Shown here: one piece after another, positions 50,774 through 60,521 of the stretch
Position numbering within the stretch: the first letter of the stretch is position 1
How the letters are laid out: every line of letters begins with the position of its first letter
Assembly: GCA_022823145.1 (NCBI GenBank)
Contig: JAJDXS010000019.1
Location: forward strand, 1 to 64,000
Reading direction: 5' to 3'
DNA from: Gemmatimonadota bacterium
Lineage (GTDB): Bacteria > Gemmatimonadota > Gemmatimonadetes > Longimicrobiales > Gaopeijiaceae
DNA length: 64,000 nucleotides
Notes under the pieces: generated by a model
Told to the model about the DNA's origin: nothing
What the model saw: only the letters and a program-made list of their open reading frames with translations
The model's database searches: none
Program-made: the position numbers and the translations under genes

Positions 50774-51853
50774 ATGAACGTGATGAACAGATACTCCAGC
50801 CAGACCCGTTCGCCGCACGCCGGCCCGGTCCTGCCGCTGGTTCTGCTGCCGGCCCTGTCGCTGTCGGTCGCAGCGTGCGGGTCCGATCCCGACGCGGGAG
50901 CCGACGCCGACACACCCGCCGTGGCGCTTCTGACCGCCGGTCCCGTGAGCGACGCCGGCTGGTACGCGGGCGCCTACGAGGGCCTGCAGCTGATCGGCGA
51001 CTCGCTGGGCTTCCGCGTCTCGCACCAGCAGACCCGGACCCCCGCCGAGTTCGACGAGGCCTTCATTTCCTACGCGGAGTCGGGGTACGGCCTGATCTTC
51101 GGCCACGGTTTCGAGTACCAGGACGCCGCGAGCCGCGCCGGCGAGATGTATCCCGATGTCACCTTCGTGGTCTCCTCGGGGTCGCGCTCCTCGTCCAACG
51201 TTGTCCCGATCATCTTCGGGCTGCACGAAGCGTCCTACCTCGCCGGGATGGCGGCCGGCTCCGTCACCCAGTCCGGGACCGTGGGCATGGTGGGCGGCGT
51301 TGAAATCCCGAGCGCCAAGGGCACCTTCATCGCTTTCGAGGCGGGAGTGAAGGCGGTGATGCCGGATGCGGTCGTGCTCGAGACGTTCATCGGCAGCTGG
51401 GACGACGTCTCGGCCGCGAAGGAAGCTGCAGCCGCCCAGTTGCGGCAGGGTGCGGATGTCCTGATCCACAACGTCGACGCGGCCAGCTTCGGCGTCTTCC
51501 AGGCCGTGCGCGAGGCTCGCGAAGGAGGCCGCACCGCCTGGGCCTTCGGGATGAACCGCGACCAGAACGATGTCGCGCCCGACGTGATCCTGGGCAGCGC
51601 CGCGATCAACATCCCGACGATCTTCCTGCAGACCGCGCTCGACTGGCAGGCGGGCACGCTCTCCGGGCCCACCATCACGGGGCTGGTTGGCGGCTCGGTC
51701 GAGTTCGTCCCCAGCCCGGCTCATGAAGGGGTTATCCCGGCCGACGCGCTCGCGCGAATCGACGAGGCGCGCGCGGCCATAGTCGCCGGCACGCTGGATG
51801 TCCCGGCGATCGACTTCCTCGAGCCCGCGGCGGGGGAGACGCCTTCGTCCTGA
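50774..51853 (+). CDS. BMP-family nucleoside-type ABC transporter lipoprotein
   Basis: 359 residues. The signal peptide ends in LSVAACGSD, so the mature protein is lipidated. Family segments include VALLTAGPVSDAGWYAGAYE, ESGYGLIFGHGFEYQDAASR and GTVGMVGGVEIPSAKGTFIA. BMP (Med/PnrA) proteins bind nucleosides or related compounds for import. The ATPase gene starts 24 nt downstream and two permeases follow. Confidence 0.88.
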   Translation: MNVMNRYSSQTRSPHAGPVLPLVLLPALSLSVAACGSDPDAGADADTPAVALLTAGPVSDAGWYAGAYEGLQLIGDSLGFRVSHQQTRTPAEFDEAFISYAESGYGLIFGHGFEYQDAASRAGEMYPDVTFVVSSGSRSSSNVVPIIFGLHEASYLAGMAAGSVTQSGTVGMVGGVEIPSAKGTFIAFEAGVKAVMPDAVVLETFIGSWDDVSAAKEAAAAQLRQGADVLIHNVDAASFGVFQAVREAREGGRTAWAFGMNRDQNDVAPDVILGSAAINIPTIFLQTALDWQAGTLSGPTITGLVGGSVEFVPSPAHEGVIPADALARIDEARAAIVAGTLDVPAIDFLEPAAGETPSS

Positions 51854-51876
51854 CGGGCGAGGGCGGAGGGCCGGGA

Positions 51877-53400
51877 GTGCGCGACGCCCTGCGGCTACGG
51901 GGGGTGACGCGCCGGTTCGGCCCGGTCATCGCGCTCGACGAGGTCGACTTCGCGCTGGCACCCGGCGAGATCCACGGGCTGCTGGGCGAAAACGGGGCCG
52001 GGAAGACCACGCTGGCCCGTGTCGCGGCCGGGATTCTGCAGCCGGATGCGGGCCGGGTGGAGATCGGCGGGCAGCCGCTCGGCAACGGGGGCGTCGGCGT
52101 GGCGCGCGCGCTGGGCGTCGCGATGGTGCACCAGCACTTCTCGCTCGTGCCGCGTTTCACCGGTTTCGAGAACGTCGCGCTTTTCGACGTGGCCGCGTGG
52201 ACACGGCGAGGGACGTTGCGGTCCGGCTACCGCGATCGGGTGGAGGCGCGCGCCGGGGAGCTGCGGCTGGCGGTGGAGCTGGACGCGCCGATCCGGGGGC
52301 TGGGGGTGGTGGCGCGGCAGCGGGTCGAGATCCTCAAGGCGCTGATGGGCGACACGCGCGTGTTGTTGCTGGACGAGCCGACGGCGGTGCTGGCGCCGCA
52401 GGAGGTCGAGGGACTCTTTGCCGTCCTGCGGCAGGTGGCGCGCGCCGGGGCGGGGATCGTCCTGGTGGCGCACAAGCTGGACGAGGTGCTGGCCGCGGCC
52501 GACCGCGTGACCGTGTTGCGGCGGGGCCAGTGGGTGATGACACGCGCGGCCGCGGAGGTGTCGGCCCGGGAGTTGGCGGAGGCCATGGTGGGGGCGGGGG
52601 TGGGGGTGCGCGGCGGGGGTGGGGTGGAAGCGACGGCAGGAGGCGCGCGGGCGCCGGAGTTCGGGGCGGCGGCGGGCGACGTGGTCGCCGAACTCCGGGA
52701 CGTAACCGTTGCCGCCGGCGGCTCCCTGCCGCTCCGAGGTGTGAGCATGCAGGTGCGCCGCGGAGAGATCCTCGGAATCGCAGGTGTCGGAGGCAACGGC
52801 CAGCGCACCCTTGCCGCGGTGCTTGCCGGGATGCGGCTGCCCGACTCTGGAGAGGTCCAGCTTCCCGAAGAGGTGGGCTGGATCCCCCAGGACCGCACCA
52901 ATGAGGGGCTTGTGAACGAGTTCACAATCTCCGAGAACGTCGCGTTTGCGGTGCACGACCGATCCGAATACCGCAAGGGGCCGTGGCTCGACTGGGCCGG
53001 CGTGGAAGAGACGGCCTCGGCGCTCGTGCGCGACATGGATGTGCGCGCCGATTCGCCCGCCGTGACCGCCTCCGTCCTATCGGGGGGCAACCAGCAGAAG
53101 GTGGTCACGGGGCGGGAGTTTCTGCGGAGCGGCAACCTGCTCGTGGCCGAGTCGCCGACTCGCGGCCTCGATGTGAAAGCGACCCTTGCCGTCCGCGCCC
53201 GGATCGGCGAAATCGCCAGGAGCGGGGGACGTCCCCCCGGCGTGGTGCTGATTTCGGCCGATCTCGACGAGGTCCTGGAGCTGTCCGACCGAATCGCGGT
53301 GATGGTGCGGGGGCGCCTGATCCCGGTGCCGCGCGAGGATCACAACCCCGCTGCGATCGGCGAACTGATGCTGAGCGCCCGCCGCGAGGGCGCCCCATGA
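51877..53400 (+). CDS. Nucleoside-type ABC transporter ATPase (two ABC domains)
   Basis: 507 residues. The first ABC domain has Walker A GENGAGKTT and Walker B VLLLDEPTAVLAP. The second has a degenerate Walker A (GVGGNGQRT) but a good signature LSGGNQQKV followed by NLLVAESPTRGLD. This layout is usual for RbsA-like and BMP-type importers. GTG start at 51877; the permease ATG overlaps its stop. Confidence 0.9.
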   Translation: MRDALRLRGVTRRFGPVIALDEVDFALAPGEIHGLLGENGAGKTTLARVAAGILQPDAGRVEIGGQPLGNGGVGVARALGVAMVHQHFSLVPRFTGFENVALFDVAAWTRRGTLRSGYRDRVEARAGELRLAVELDAPIRGLGVVARQRVEILKALMGDTRVLLLDEPTAVLAPQEVEGLFAVLRQVARAGAGIVLVAHKLDEVLAAADRVTVLRRGQWVMTRAAAEVSARELAEAMVGAGVGVRGGGGVEATAGGARAPEFGAAAGDVVAELRDVTVAAGGSLPLRGVSMQVRRGEILGIAGVGGNGQRTLAAVLAGMRLPDSGEVQLPEEVGWIPQDRTNEGLVNEFTISENVAFAVHDRSEYRKGPWLDWAGVEETASALVRDMDVRADSPAVTASVLSGGNQQKVVTGREFLRSGNLLVAESPTRGLDVKATLAVRARIGEIARSGGRPPGVVLISADLDEVLELSDRIAVMVRGRLIPVPREDHNPAAIGELMLSARREGAP

Positions 53401-54446
53401 GCACCCGCTTTCGCACGCTCACTCCGGCGCTGACCGCCGCCACCGCCCTCCTGGCCACCCTGGTCGTCGCGGCCGCCCTCCTCGCGCTCGGGGGCTATCC
53501 GCCCGGCGACGCCTTCGCCGCCCTCTTCCGGGGCGCTTTCGGCACATGGGACCGCTTCGTCTCGTTCACCCTGGTGCGCGCCACGCCCCTGCTCCTCACC
53601 GGGCTGGCCATCGCCTTCGCCTTCAGGGCGCGCGTCTGGAACATCGGCGCGGAGGGTCAGCTTCACGCGGGCGCGCTCGCGGCGGTGGCCGTCGCGGTGG
53701 CGCTCCCCGGCGCCCACGGCCTGGTTGTGATCCCCGCCACCCTCCTCGCCGCCGCCGCGGCGGGAGCACTGTGGGCGTCCGCCCCGGCGGCGATGAAGAC
53801 CGGGATGGGCGTGGGAGAAGTGATCACCACGCTCCTCATGAACTTCGTGGCCCTGTTCATGGCCCAGTTCCTGGTGCAGGGCCCGCTGCGCGAGGATCGC
53901 GGGGTCTTCAACCAGACCAACGAAATCCCCCCTGCGGCCCATCTGCCGGACCTGATCCCGGGAACCCGCCTCCACCTCGGATTCCTGATCGGGATCCTGA
54001 TCGCGATCGCGCTCTGGCTCTATCTGACCCGGACGCCCGGCGGGTTTCGGCTGCGCGCGGTCGGTGCTTCGCCGCGGGCTGCCGAGGTGAGCGGGAGGTT
54101 TCGGGCACAGCCCGTGGTCTGGCTGGCCTTCCTCGCATCCGGGGCGATCGCGGGGCTCGCGGGCGGGGTGCAGGTCGCCGGCGTCACGCACCGCATGTAC
54201 GAGGGGCTGTCTCCGGGGTGGGGCTACACAGCGATCGCGGTGGCCTTGCTGGCGCGCCTCAATCCCCTGGCCGTGGTGGTGACGGCGATCGTGTTCGGCG
54301 CGCTGAGCGCGGGCGGCGGGGCGATGCAGCGCGATGCGGGTGTGCCGGAGGTGTGGGTCCGGGGGATCGAGGCGCTGGTCATCCTCGCCGTGCTCGCCGT
54401 GGACAGAAGCTGGCAGGCGCTGACAAGCCGAGGGTCCCGTGGCTGA
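53397..54446 (+). CDS. Nucleoside-type ABC transporter permease 1
   Basis: 349 residues with about ten membrane spans. Motifs RARVWNIGAEGQLHAGALAA and GMGVGEVITTLLMNFVALF match the BPD_transp_2 permease of BMP systems, and RAVGASPRAAEVSGRF marks the coupling loop. The start at 53397 overlaps the ATPase stop (ATGA). Confidence 0.88.
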   Translation: MSTRFRTLTPALTAATALLATLVVAAALLALGGYPPGDAFAALFRGAFGTWDRFVSFTLVRATPLLLTGLAIAFAFRARVWNIGAEGQLHAGALAAVAVAVALPGAHGLVVIPATLLAAAAAGALWASAPAAMKTGMGVGEVITTLLMNFVALFMAQFLVQGPLREDRGVFNQTNEIPPAAHLPDLIPGTRLHLGFLIGILIAIALWLYLTRTPGGFRLRAVGASPRAAEVSGRFRAQPVVWLAFLASGAIAGLAGGVQVAGVTHRMYEGLSPGWGYTAIAVALLARLNPLAVVVTAIVFGALSAGGGAMQRDAGVPEVWVRGIEALVILAVLAVDRSWQALTSRGSRG

Positions 54447-55359
54447 GTTCGGCGCGCTCTCCTCCTTCCTCGTCGCTGCCGTGGGACTGGCTGTGCCGCT
54501 GGCGCTTGCGGCGCTCGGCGAGACCGTCTCGGAGCGGGCGGGGGTGATCAATATCGGGCTTGAGGGCTCGGTCATCTGGGGCGCGCTCGGAGGGGCGCTC
54601 GGTGCGCTCGCGCTGGGGCCCTACGGGGGATTGGCGGTGGGGGTGCTCGCGGGAGGGATGGCCGCGCTCGTCTTCGCCGCGTTCGCGGTGTGGCTGAATA
54701 CCGACCAGATCATTACGGGCACGGCGGTCACGATCGGCAGCCTCGGGTTCACGGGGGCGGTCTTCCAGAGCCGTTTCGGCGCGACCGGGCTTGCGCTGGA
54801 GCTGCCGACGGTGCCGGCATGGGAGGTACCGCTGCTGGCGAGGATTCCGGCAGTGGGGCCCGCGTTCTTCGATCAGGCGGTGACCGCGTACCTGGCGTAT
54901 CTGCTGGTGCCGGTGCTGGGCTGGTTCCTCTTCCGCACGCGCCGGGGGCTGGCGCTGCGGGCGGTCGGCGAGTCGCCGGAAGCGGCACATGCGGCAGGAG
55001 TGCCGGTGGTCTGGACGCGCATGCTGGCGGTCGTCTTCGCGGGGCTGGCGGCGGGGCTGGCGGGCGCGCATCTGAGCCTGGTGCACACGGGGACCTTCGC
55101 CGAGAACATGTCGGCCGGGAAGGGGTTCATCGCGATTGCGGTGGTGGTGCTGGGGCGCTGGAACCCGAAGTGGGTGATCGCAGCGGCGCTCTTCTTCGGC
55201 GGGGCGGAGGCGCTGCAGTTCGCCCTGCAGGCGGTGGATGCGGATCTGCCGTATCCGCTATTCCTGGCGCTGCCCTACGTACTCAGCCTGGCGGCGCTGG
55301 CGGGCTGGTTCGGGAGGTCGCAGGCTCCCCGGGGACTGGCCCTGCCGTGGCCACGATGA
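54439..55359 (+). CDS. Nucleoside-type ABC transporter permease 2
   Basis: 306 residues. SERAGVINIGLEGSVIWGAL, NTDQIITGTAVTIGSLGFTG and RAVGESPEAAHAAGVPV are typical of the second permease of BMP systems. The GTG start overlaps the preceding permease by 8 nt, completing a lipoprotein-ATPase-permease-permease operon. Confidence 0.88.
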   Translation: MAEFGALSSFLVAAVGLAVPLALAALGETVSERAGVINIGLEGSVIWGALGGALGALALGPYGGLAVGVLAGGMAALVFAAFAVWLNTDQIITGTAVTIGSLGFTGAVFQSRFGATGLALELPTVPAWEVPLLARIPAVGPAFFDQAVTAYLAYLLVPVLGWFLFRTRRGLALRAVGESPEAAHAAGVPVVWTRMLAVVFAGLAAGLAGAHLSLVHTGTFAENMSAGKGFIAIAVVVLGRWNPKWVIAAALFFGGAEALQFALQAVDADLPYPLFLALPYVLSLAALAGWFGRSQAPRGLALPWPR

Positions 55360-55403
55360 TGCTTCGCTACACTCTTCTCCGACGCTGTTACGGGGGCCTC
55401 CGC

Positions 55404-56210
55404 ATGGAGTACCAGGTGACCAGGATTGCTGCACGTTTCGCCGTCCTTCTGTCAGGGCTGGGCCTGGCCGACGCGACTCACGCCCAGCAGGCGCTCGTCG
55501 CCGACCGCCCCGACTTCACGGAGGGAACCACTACGGTCGGGCTCGGTGTCCTTCAGTTCGAGCTCGGGTACACCTTCGGCGTCGACGATGCGGACGGAGT
55601 GGCCACCCGGGCACACTCCTACGGTGAGCCCCTGCTGCGCGCCGGGGTGTTTGCCGATCGGCTTGAACTGCGGGTCGGGGCGGGTGCCGGGTCTGTTTCC
55701 ACCGAGTTGCGGGGGCGGACGGTGACCGAGTCGGGGCTGGAGGACCTCTACCTCGGTGTCAAGCTGGCCCTGACCGGGCAGCGCGGCGTTTTGCCGGCGA
55801 CCGCAATCCTCCCGCAGGCGACGGTCCCGACCGGCGGCGACGCATTCTCGGCAGGCCGCGTCCTTCCGGGGGTGAACTTCGTGTACAGCTGGGACTTCAC
55901 GGAGTCCCTGTCGCTGGCGGGCGGCACCCAGGTGAACGCCGCGGTGGCGGACGGCAATGAGGACTACCGCGAGTGGGCCCAATCGCTGTCTTGGGCGGTG
56001 GCCCTTGGCGAGCGCACCGGTGCGTACGGCGAGTGGTACGCCTTCGTTCCGTCGGGGCTCGCGGACGGGCGGGCGCAACACTATGTGAACAGCGGACTCA
56101 CATGGCTCGCAAACGAGGATCTCCAGTGGGACATCCGCGTCGGATTCGGGTTGAACGACGCGGCCGAGGACGTGTACGTGGGCACCGGGGTGGTCTTCCG
56201 GATCCGCTAA
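55404..56210 (+). CDS. Outer-membrane beta-barrel-like protein (phenol-pathway MetA/transporter type)
   Basis: 268 residues with a signal peptide (FAVLLSGLGLADATHAQ). The mature protein begins ALVADRPDFTEGTTTVGLGV, which is typical of the PF13557-type transporter barrels, and ends with an aromatic residue as barrels do (VYVGTGVVFRIR). Repeated amphipathic strands follow. A start at 55358 is also open. It follows the nucleoside permease by 44 nt and might supply outer-membrane passage for the same substrate, but this is speculative. Confidence 0.65.
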   Translation: MEYQVTRIAARFAVLLSGLGLADATHAQQALVADRPDFTEGTTTVGLGVLQFELGYTFGVDDADGVATRAHSYGEPLLRAGVFADRLELRVGAGAGSVSTELRGRTVTESGLEDLYLGVKLALTGQRGVLPATAILPQATVPTGGDAFSAGRVLPGVNFVYSWDFTESLSLAGGTQVNAAVADGNEDYREWAQSLSWAVALGERTGAYGEWYAFVPSGLADGRAQHYVNSGLTWLANEDLQWDIRVGFGLNDAAEDVYVGTGVVFRIR

Positions 56211-56318
56211 CCTGCAGGGGATTCAAGTCCCTTCCGCGACATCTTCCACATCTTGCCGCTCGTCCAACCGGGTTCCGGCCAGTCCGCCTGTTCCAGGTCT
56301 CTCTAATGCCATGCGTAC

Positions 56319-56430
56319 TGCTCGTGGTTCAGTTTCGATAATAGACTGAACCATGAGCACGACGGGACCCCGGAGGGGTGGTGCATGGTTGAGCGGCCTC
56401 GCCCCTCCACCCTCCAGAGTGGTTCCCGTC
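56319..56430. repeat. Pair of nested inverted repeats between genes
   Basis: TGCTCGTGGTTCAGT (56319-56333) pairs with ACTGAACCATGAGCA (56345-56359) over 15 positions with one mismatch that could be a G-U pair. Immediately after, 56361-56382 (GACGGGACC, GGAGGGGTGG) pairs imperfectly with 56407-56430 (CCACCCTCC, GGTTCCCGTC). The two stem-loops occupy the 219-nt gap between the barrel gene and the convergent HEAT-like gene. They could be terminators, a structured RNA or a decayed small mobile element. Confidence 0.5.
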
Positions 56431-56944
56431 AGGGGGCCATCGCAGAGCGGGCGTGGCGGATGCGCACCTTCACGGCGGCGGAGTCGGTCTTCACTGCCTG
56501 GTCGAACAGGCGCTGGACCTCGGATCGCAGCGAGGGATCGCGCGCAGCCAGGACCCCGAGGCCGTTGTAGGCCCAGGCGCGGATGAACGTGCGCTTCGAC
56601 CTGATCAGTTCCAGTAGCGCGTCGCGCAGGCCGCCCAGCCGGTCGGCATCGAGGCGCATGTGCGGCAGGGTCTGCAGGATGTGCAACAGGGCGTCGGGGG
56701 CGATCGGCCGAACCAGCAGGCTCAGAAACGCCTCCCCGCTCGCCCCGCTCGGCGCCGTACCCCGCTCGGCGAGGTGCTTGAGCACCCAGGTCGCGCCCAC
56801 CTGGAGTTCCGTCTCGTCCGAGGCGGCAAGGTCCACGAGCTGGCCGACCGTGCTCTCCGGCGCATCACGCACCGCTTCCGCCACCGCCCGGAAGGGCGCG
56901 ACACGCTTCCCGTCGTAGCTGCGCAGAGTGGCGGCGATGTCCAT
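56429..56944 (-). CDS. HEAT-repeat-like protein
   Basis: 171 residues, nearly all helical. Paired helices recur, such as STVGQLVDLAASDETELQVG followed by GATWVLKHLAERG, and SKRTFIRAWAYNGLGVLA. This resembles HEAT-like repeats used for protein binding. No signal peptide or catalytic motif is seen. It is divergent from the PIG-L gene, with 22 nt between starts. Confidence 0.6.
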   Translation of the reverse strand: MDIAATLRSYDGKRVAPFRAVAEAVRDAPESTVGQLVDLAASDETELQVGATWVLKHLAERGTAPSGASGEAFLSLLVRPIAPDALLHILQTLPHMRLDADRLGGLRDALLELIRSKRTFIRAWAYNGLGVLAARDPSLRSEVQRLFDQAVKTDSAAVKVRIRHARSAMAP

Positions 56945-56966
56945 CGGGGATAGTTACCTTCCCAGA

Positions 56967-59663
56967 ATGAAGTACGGCAAGATTGCGACCGCGGCGGCCC
57001 TCGCCGCGCTGGCCGCGTGGCCGGTTGGGCCCGCCGGCCCACCTCTCACCGCCCAGCAGGACCGGGGAGTCGTGGGCGCCGGCCTGCGCTTGCGCCAGCT
57101 CGACGGAGTGAAGCGCGTGCTGATGATCGCCGCCCACCCCGACGACGAGGACACCAGCCTGCTGGCGACACTCGCGCGGGGCATGGGCGCCGAGACGGCC
57201 TACCTCTCGCTCAGCCGCGGCGAAGGAGGACAGAACCTGATCGGCCCCCGGCTGCACGAGGGGCTGGGCGTGATCCGCACCGGCGAACTCCTTGCCGCCC
57301 GGGCCCTCGACGGTGGCGAACAGTACTTCACCCGCGCCTTCGACTTCGGCTTCTCCAAGACCATCGACGAGACGCTCGGGCTGTGGCCCTTCGAAGAGGT
57401 GTTGCGCGACGTGGTCTTCGTGGTGCGCAAGTTCCGGCCGCATGTGATCGTCTCGGTCTTTTCGGGCACGCCCCGCGACGGACACGGCCAGCACCAGCTC
57501 GCCGGGAGGTCCGCGCACGAGGCGTTCACGGCCGCGGGCGACCCGAACCGCTACCCCGAACTGGCCGCGCAGGGCGTCACCCCGTGGCAGCCGACCAAGC
57601 TGTACACCTCGATGCGCTTCTTTCCGCAGGGCGCGACGGTGAGCGTGCCGACGGGCGCCTTCGACCCCCTGCTGGGCCGGTCTCACTTCCAGCTGGCCAT
57701 GGAGAGCCGCAGCCAGCACCGCTCCCAGGACATGGGTTCGGGCGAGTACCCTGGCCCGCGGTCGAGCTCGCTCATGCTGGTGGCGTCGGTGGTGGAGGGG
57801 TTGGAGGACGACGGCATCTTCGCGGGCGTCGACACCACGCTCATCGGACAGCTCGGCACACCCCTGCCTGCGGGATGGCCCGCCGACACCGAACAGCGGA
57901 TCGAGCGGTACCGTGGCGCCCTGGCCGATGCGGGGCGCGGGCTCTCGGCGCTGCGGCCCGACGGCGCCGTGGCAGGCCTGGCCGATGCGGCCGCGATCCT
58001 GCGCGGCCTGCTGGGGGACGCCCCCGAAGGCGACGGAAAGCAGCTTCTGGAACACCGTCTCGGCCAGCTCTCCGAGGCGCTGCTGGCGGCAGCCGGCGTC
58101 GTGACCGACGTCCGCGTGGGGCGCGGCCTGCTCACTCCCGGCGAATCGGTCGTGGTCGATGTGAACGTGTGGAACGGCGGCGGCTTCGACGTGTCGGGCG
58201 TGGCCCCGCGCCTGCTGCTGCCGCCCGGCTGGCAGGCCTTGTCCACCGAGGAGTCGTCGGTGGCGCCGTCCGGTTCGCCCTTCTTCCGGACGCCGGTGCC
58301 CCCCACATCGGCCGATGGACGCATTGCGGGCGGCGAGATCGCGCGCTGGAGCTGGCGGGTCGCCGTGCCGGACGATGCGCCATCGTCGGCGCCGTACTAC
58401 CTGGACGTGCCCAGGGACGGCGCGATGCATGTGTGGCCGACCGACGGGGCCCTTTGGGCGCAGCCCTTCGATCCGCCGCCCATCGCAGCGCATGTCGGCA
58501 TGGCGCTTGCCCCGGGCAACGAACCGGCTGGCGCGGTCGAGCTGGCGGTGGAGCGCCGGGGCGAGTACGTCGGGGTCGACCAGGCCGCCGGCGAGTACCG
58601 GGAGTCGGTCCTGGTCCTGCCGGCGATCAACGTCGAGGTGGACCCGCCGGCAATGGTCTGGCCGAGCGGGGCCGACGGGGTGCGGGAGATCGACGTGGTG
58701 CTGACCAACACGTCGACGACGGCACGGTCAGGCGCGCTGCGGCTCGAAGCGCCGGACGGCTGGGCGGTCGAGCCCGCCAGCGCACCCTTCGCCCTGGAGC
58801 CGAACGGCGCAAGCGCTTCGTTCACCTTCGCGGTGACGCCCCGAGGCACGGTCGCGAATGGCGCGCACGTCTTCCGGGCGGTCGCGCGCGGCGTCGGCGG
58901 CGAGTTCGATTCGCAGTTCGACATCGTCGACCACCCCCACATCCCCAGGACGCTGATGGCGCGCGGCGCCACGGTACGCGTCTCGGTCTTCCCCGTCGCG
59001 GCGGACACCGAGCTGAGGGTCGGCTACGTCATGGGGTCCGGCGACGACGGCCCCGCGGCGCTGAGCCAGATGGGCATGGAGGTGGTCGAGCTGGACGAGG
59101 AGCGCGTGCGGAGCGGCGGTTTCACCGGATTCGACGTGATCGTGCTGGGAGTCCGCGCCTACGAGACGCGGCCCGACCTCGCCGCCGCCAACGCGGCGCT
59201 CCTCGACTTCGCGCGCGCGGGCGGCACCGTGGTCGCGCAGTACAACAGGTACGAGTTCTCGGGGGGCGGGTTTGCGCCCTACCCGCTGACGATCAACCGG
59301 CCCCACGACCGCGTCACCGACGAAGACGCATCCGTGACGATCCTGGCGCCCGCGTCGCCGGTCTTCACCGCACCGAATCCCGTGAGGCCCGCCGACTTCG
59401 AGGGGTGGGTGCAGGAGCGGGGGCTCTACTTCGCGGGAGAGTGGGACGACCGCTTCACGCCCGTGATGGAGATGGCCGATCCGGGCGAGGAGCCGAAGCG
59501 CGGGGGCCTCCTCGTGGCCGAGGTGGGCGACGGCCTCTACGTCTACACCGGGCTGGCCTTCTTCCGGCAGTTCCCCGCGGGCGTGCCCGGCGCCTATCGG
59601 CTGTTCGCGAACCTGGTGTCGATGCGCGCCGAGGACTGGAGGCGGGCCCGGCCGGTCAGCTGA
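56967..59663 (+). CDS. Secreted PIG-L (LmbE)-family deacetylase, large multidomain form
   Basis: 898 residues with a signal peptide (ATAAALAALAAWPVGPAG). The deacetylase motif MIAAHPDDEDTSLLATL and later DGHGQHQLAGRSAHEAF carry the zinc ligands. The middle (about 380-680) has beta-sandwich regions, and the C-terminal part near VIVLGVRAYETRPDLAAAN looks like a class I glutamine-amidotransferase/ThuA-like fold. PIG-L enzymes remove acetyl groups from N-acetylglucosamine-type substrates; the exported form probably acts on extracellular glycans. Confidence 0.82.
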   Translation: MKYGKIATAAALAALAAWPVGPAGPPLTAQQDRGVVGAGLRLRQLDGVKRVLMIAAHPDDEDTSLLATLARGMGAETAYLSLSRGEGGQNLIGPRLHEGLGVIRTGELLAARALDGGEQYFTRAFDFGFSKTIDETLGLWPFEEVLRDVVFVVRKFRPHVIVSVFSGTPRDGHGQHQLAGRSAHEAFTAAGDPNRYPELAAQGVTPWQPTKLYTSMRFFPQGATVSVPTGAFDPLLGRSHFQLAMESRSQHRSQDMGSGEYPGPRSSSLMLVASVVEGLEDDGIFAGVDTTLIGQLGTPLPAGWPADTEQRIERYRGALADAGRGLSALRPDGAVAGLADAAAILRGLLGDAPEGDGKQLLEHRLGQLSEALLAAAGVVTDVRVGRGLLTPGESVVVDVNVWNGGGFDVSGVAPRLLLPPGWQALSTEESSVAPSGSPFFRTPVPPTSADGRIAGGEIARWSWRVAVPDDAPSSAPYYLDVPRDGAMHVWPTDGALWAQPFDPPPIAAHVGMALAPGNEPAGAVELAVERRGEYVGVDQAAGEYRESVLVLPAINVEVDPPAMVWPSGADGVREIDVVLTNTSTTARSGALRLEAPDGWAVEPASAPFALEPNGASASFTFAVTPRGTVANGAHVFRAVARGVGGEFDSQFDIVDHPHIPRTLMARGATVRVSVFPVAADTELRVGYVMGSGDDGPAALSQMGMEVVELDEERVRSGGFTGFDVIVLGVRAYETRPDLAAANAALLDFARAGGTVVAQYNRYEFSGGGFAPYPLTINRPHDRVTDEDASVTILAPASPVFTAPNPVRPADFEGWVQERGLYFAGEWDDRFTPVMEMADPGEEPKRGGLLVAEVGDGLYVYTGLAFFRQFPAGVPGAYRLFANLVSMRAEDWRRARPVS

Positions 59664-59682
59664 TCGCAGCCAACCACGGCTG

Positions 59683-60498
59683 TCAGCGGCCCGCCCGCGT
59701 CTCGATGAAGAGCACGCCGTCGCTTCCCCGGTGGCCGTAGCGGAGCGACGCCGCGGGCCCGTAGAGGAATTGCACCGAGAAGATGTCGTGAGTGCTCATC
59801 CTGTAGACCCAGTCGGACGCGCTGGCGCTCATGAGCACGCCGTCCACCACCACCGCCGCGCAGCTCCGCCCCCGCAGGCTCAGGTTGGAGACCATCAGGC
59901 ACCCCGGGTCGCCCGGGTCGCGTCCATGCCTGAAGCGTGAGCGCGGCATGTACCGGCTGATGAGCACCTGGTCGAGGCTGAAGTAGCGCCCACGCAGCTC
60001 GTCCATCTCGACCGGGCCGATCGTGCCACGCGTCGAAATGCCCATCGCCCTGTCGGTGATGTCCTCGCGGCCGATCACCTCCACCTCGATCCCCTCGATC
60101 GAGACCGGACCCGGGGCCAGGTAGAGCGCGAGCACCTCCTGCCCGTTGATCGGCACCTCGGCCTCGAGGTTCTCGTAGCCCAGGCGCATCACCCTGATCG
60201 GGTAGTATCCCGCCGGGATGTCCTCGAAGCGGAAGTAGCCGAGCTCGTCGGTGACCGTGCTCCGGTTCAGCGCGGGGATGGCCACGATCGCCACCGCGAC
60301 GGGCAGGCCGTTCACGTTGTCGAGCACTTCGCCTTCCGCCGTGATGCCGCCGCTGTCGTCCTCGTCCTGGGCGGAGAGGGCACCGGAGGACGCGAGGGCC
60401 GCCGCACACAGGAGAAGGGCATGAATCCCCCGACGCCCGGCACGCGCCGCCGTCCGCGCGAGTCCATCGCCGTGCCGCACAACGCCGTCCTTCATCAT
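59683..60498 (-). CDS. Carboxypeptidase-regulatory domain protein with TonB-plug-like region
   Basis: 271 residues from the ATG at 60498 (AGAGG upstream). After the signal peptide (IHALLLCAAALASSGALSAQ), a carboxypeptidase-regulatory-like domain runs from GEVLDNVNGLPVAVAIVAIP to EVLALYLAPG. The C-terminal part (LISRYMPRSRF, CAAVVVDGVLM, HDIFSVQFLYGPAASLRYGH) looks like a TonB-receptor plug without a barrel. Such plug-only proteins occur in this type of bacterium; the role is unknown. The relic at 18169-18310 is a close relative. Confidence 0.7.
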   Translation of the reverse strand: MMKDGVVRHGDGLARTAARAGRRGIHALLLCAAALASSGALSAQDEDDSGGITAEGEVLDNVNGLPVAVAIVAIPALNRSTVTDELGYFRFEDIPAGYYPIRVMRLGYENLEAEVPINGQEVLALYLAPGPVSIEGIEVEVIGREDITDRAMGISTRGTIGPVEMDELRGRYFSLDQVLISRYMPRSRFRHGRDPGDPGCLMVSNLSLRGRSCAAVVVDGVLMSASASDWVYRMSTHDIFSVQFLYGPAASLRYGHRGSDGVLFIETRAGR

Positions 60499-60521
60499 CA
60501 AACCTCTGTTCTCCCTGCTTT

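Noticed and set aside
56353..56586. Small plus-strand ORF in the gap after 56210
   Set aside because: It overlaps the stem-loops and the HEAT-like gene, and its composition is typical of shadow frames.
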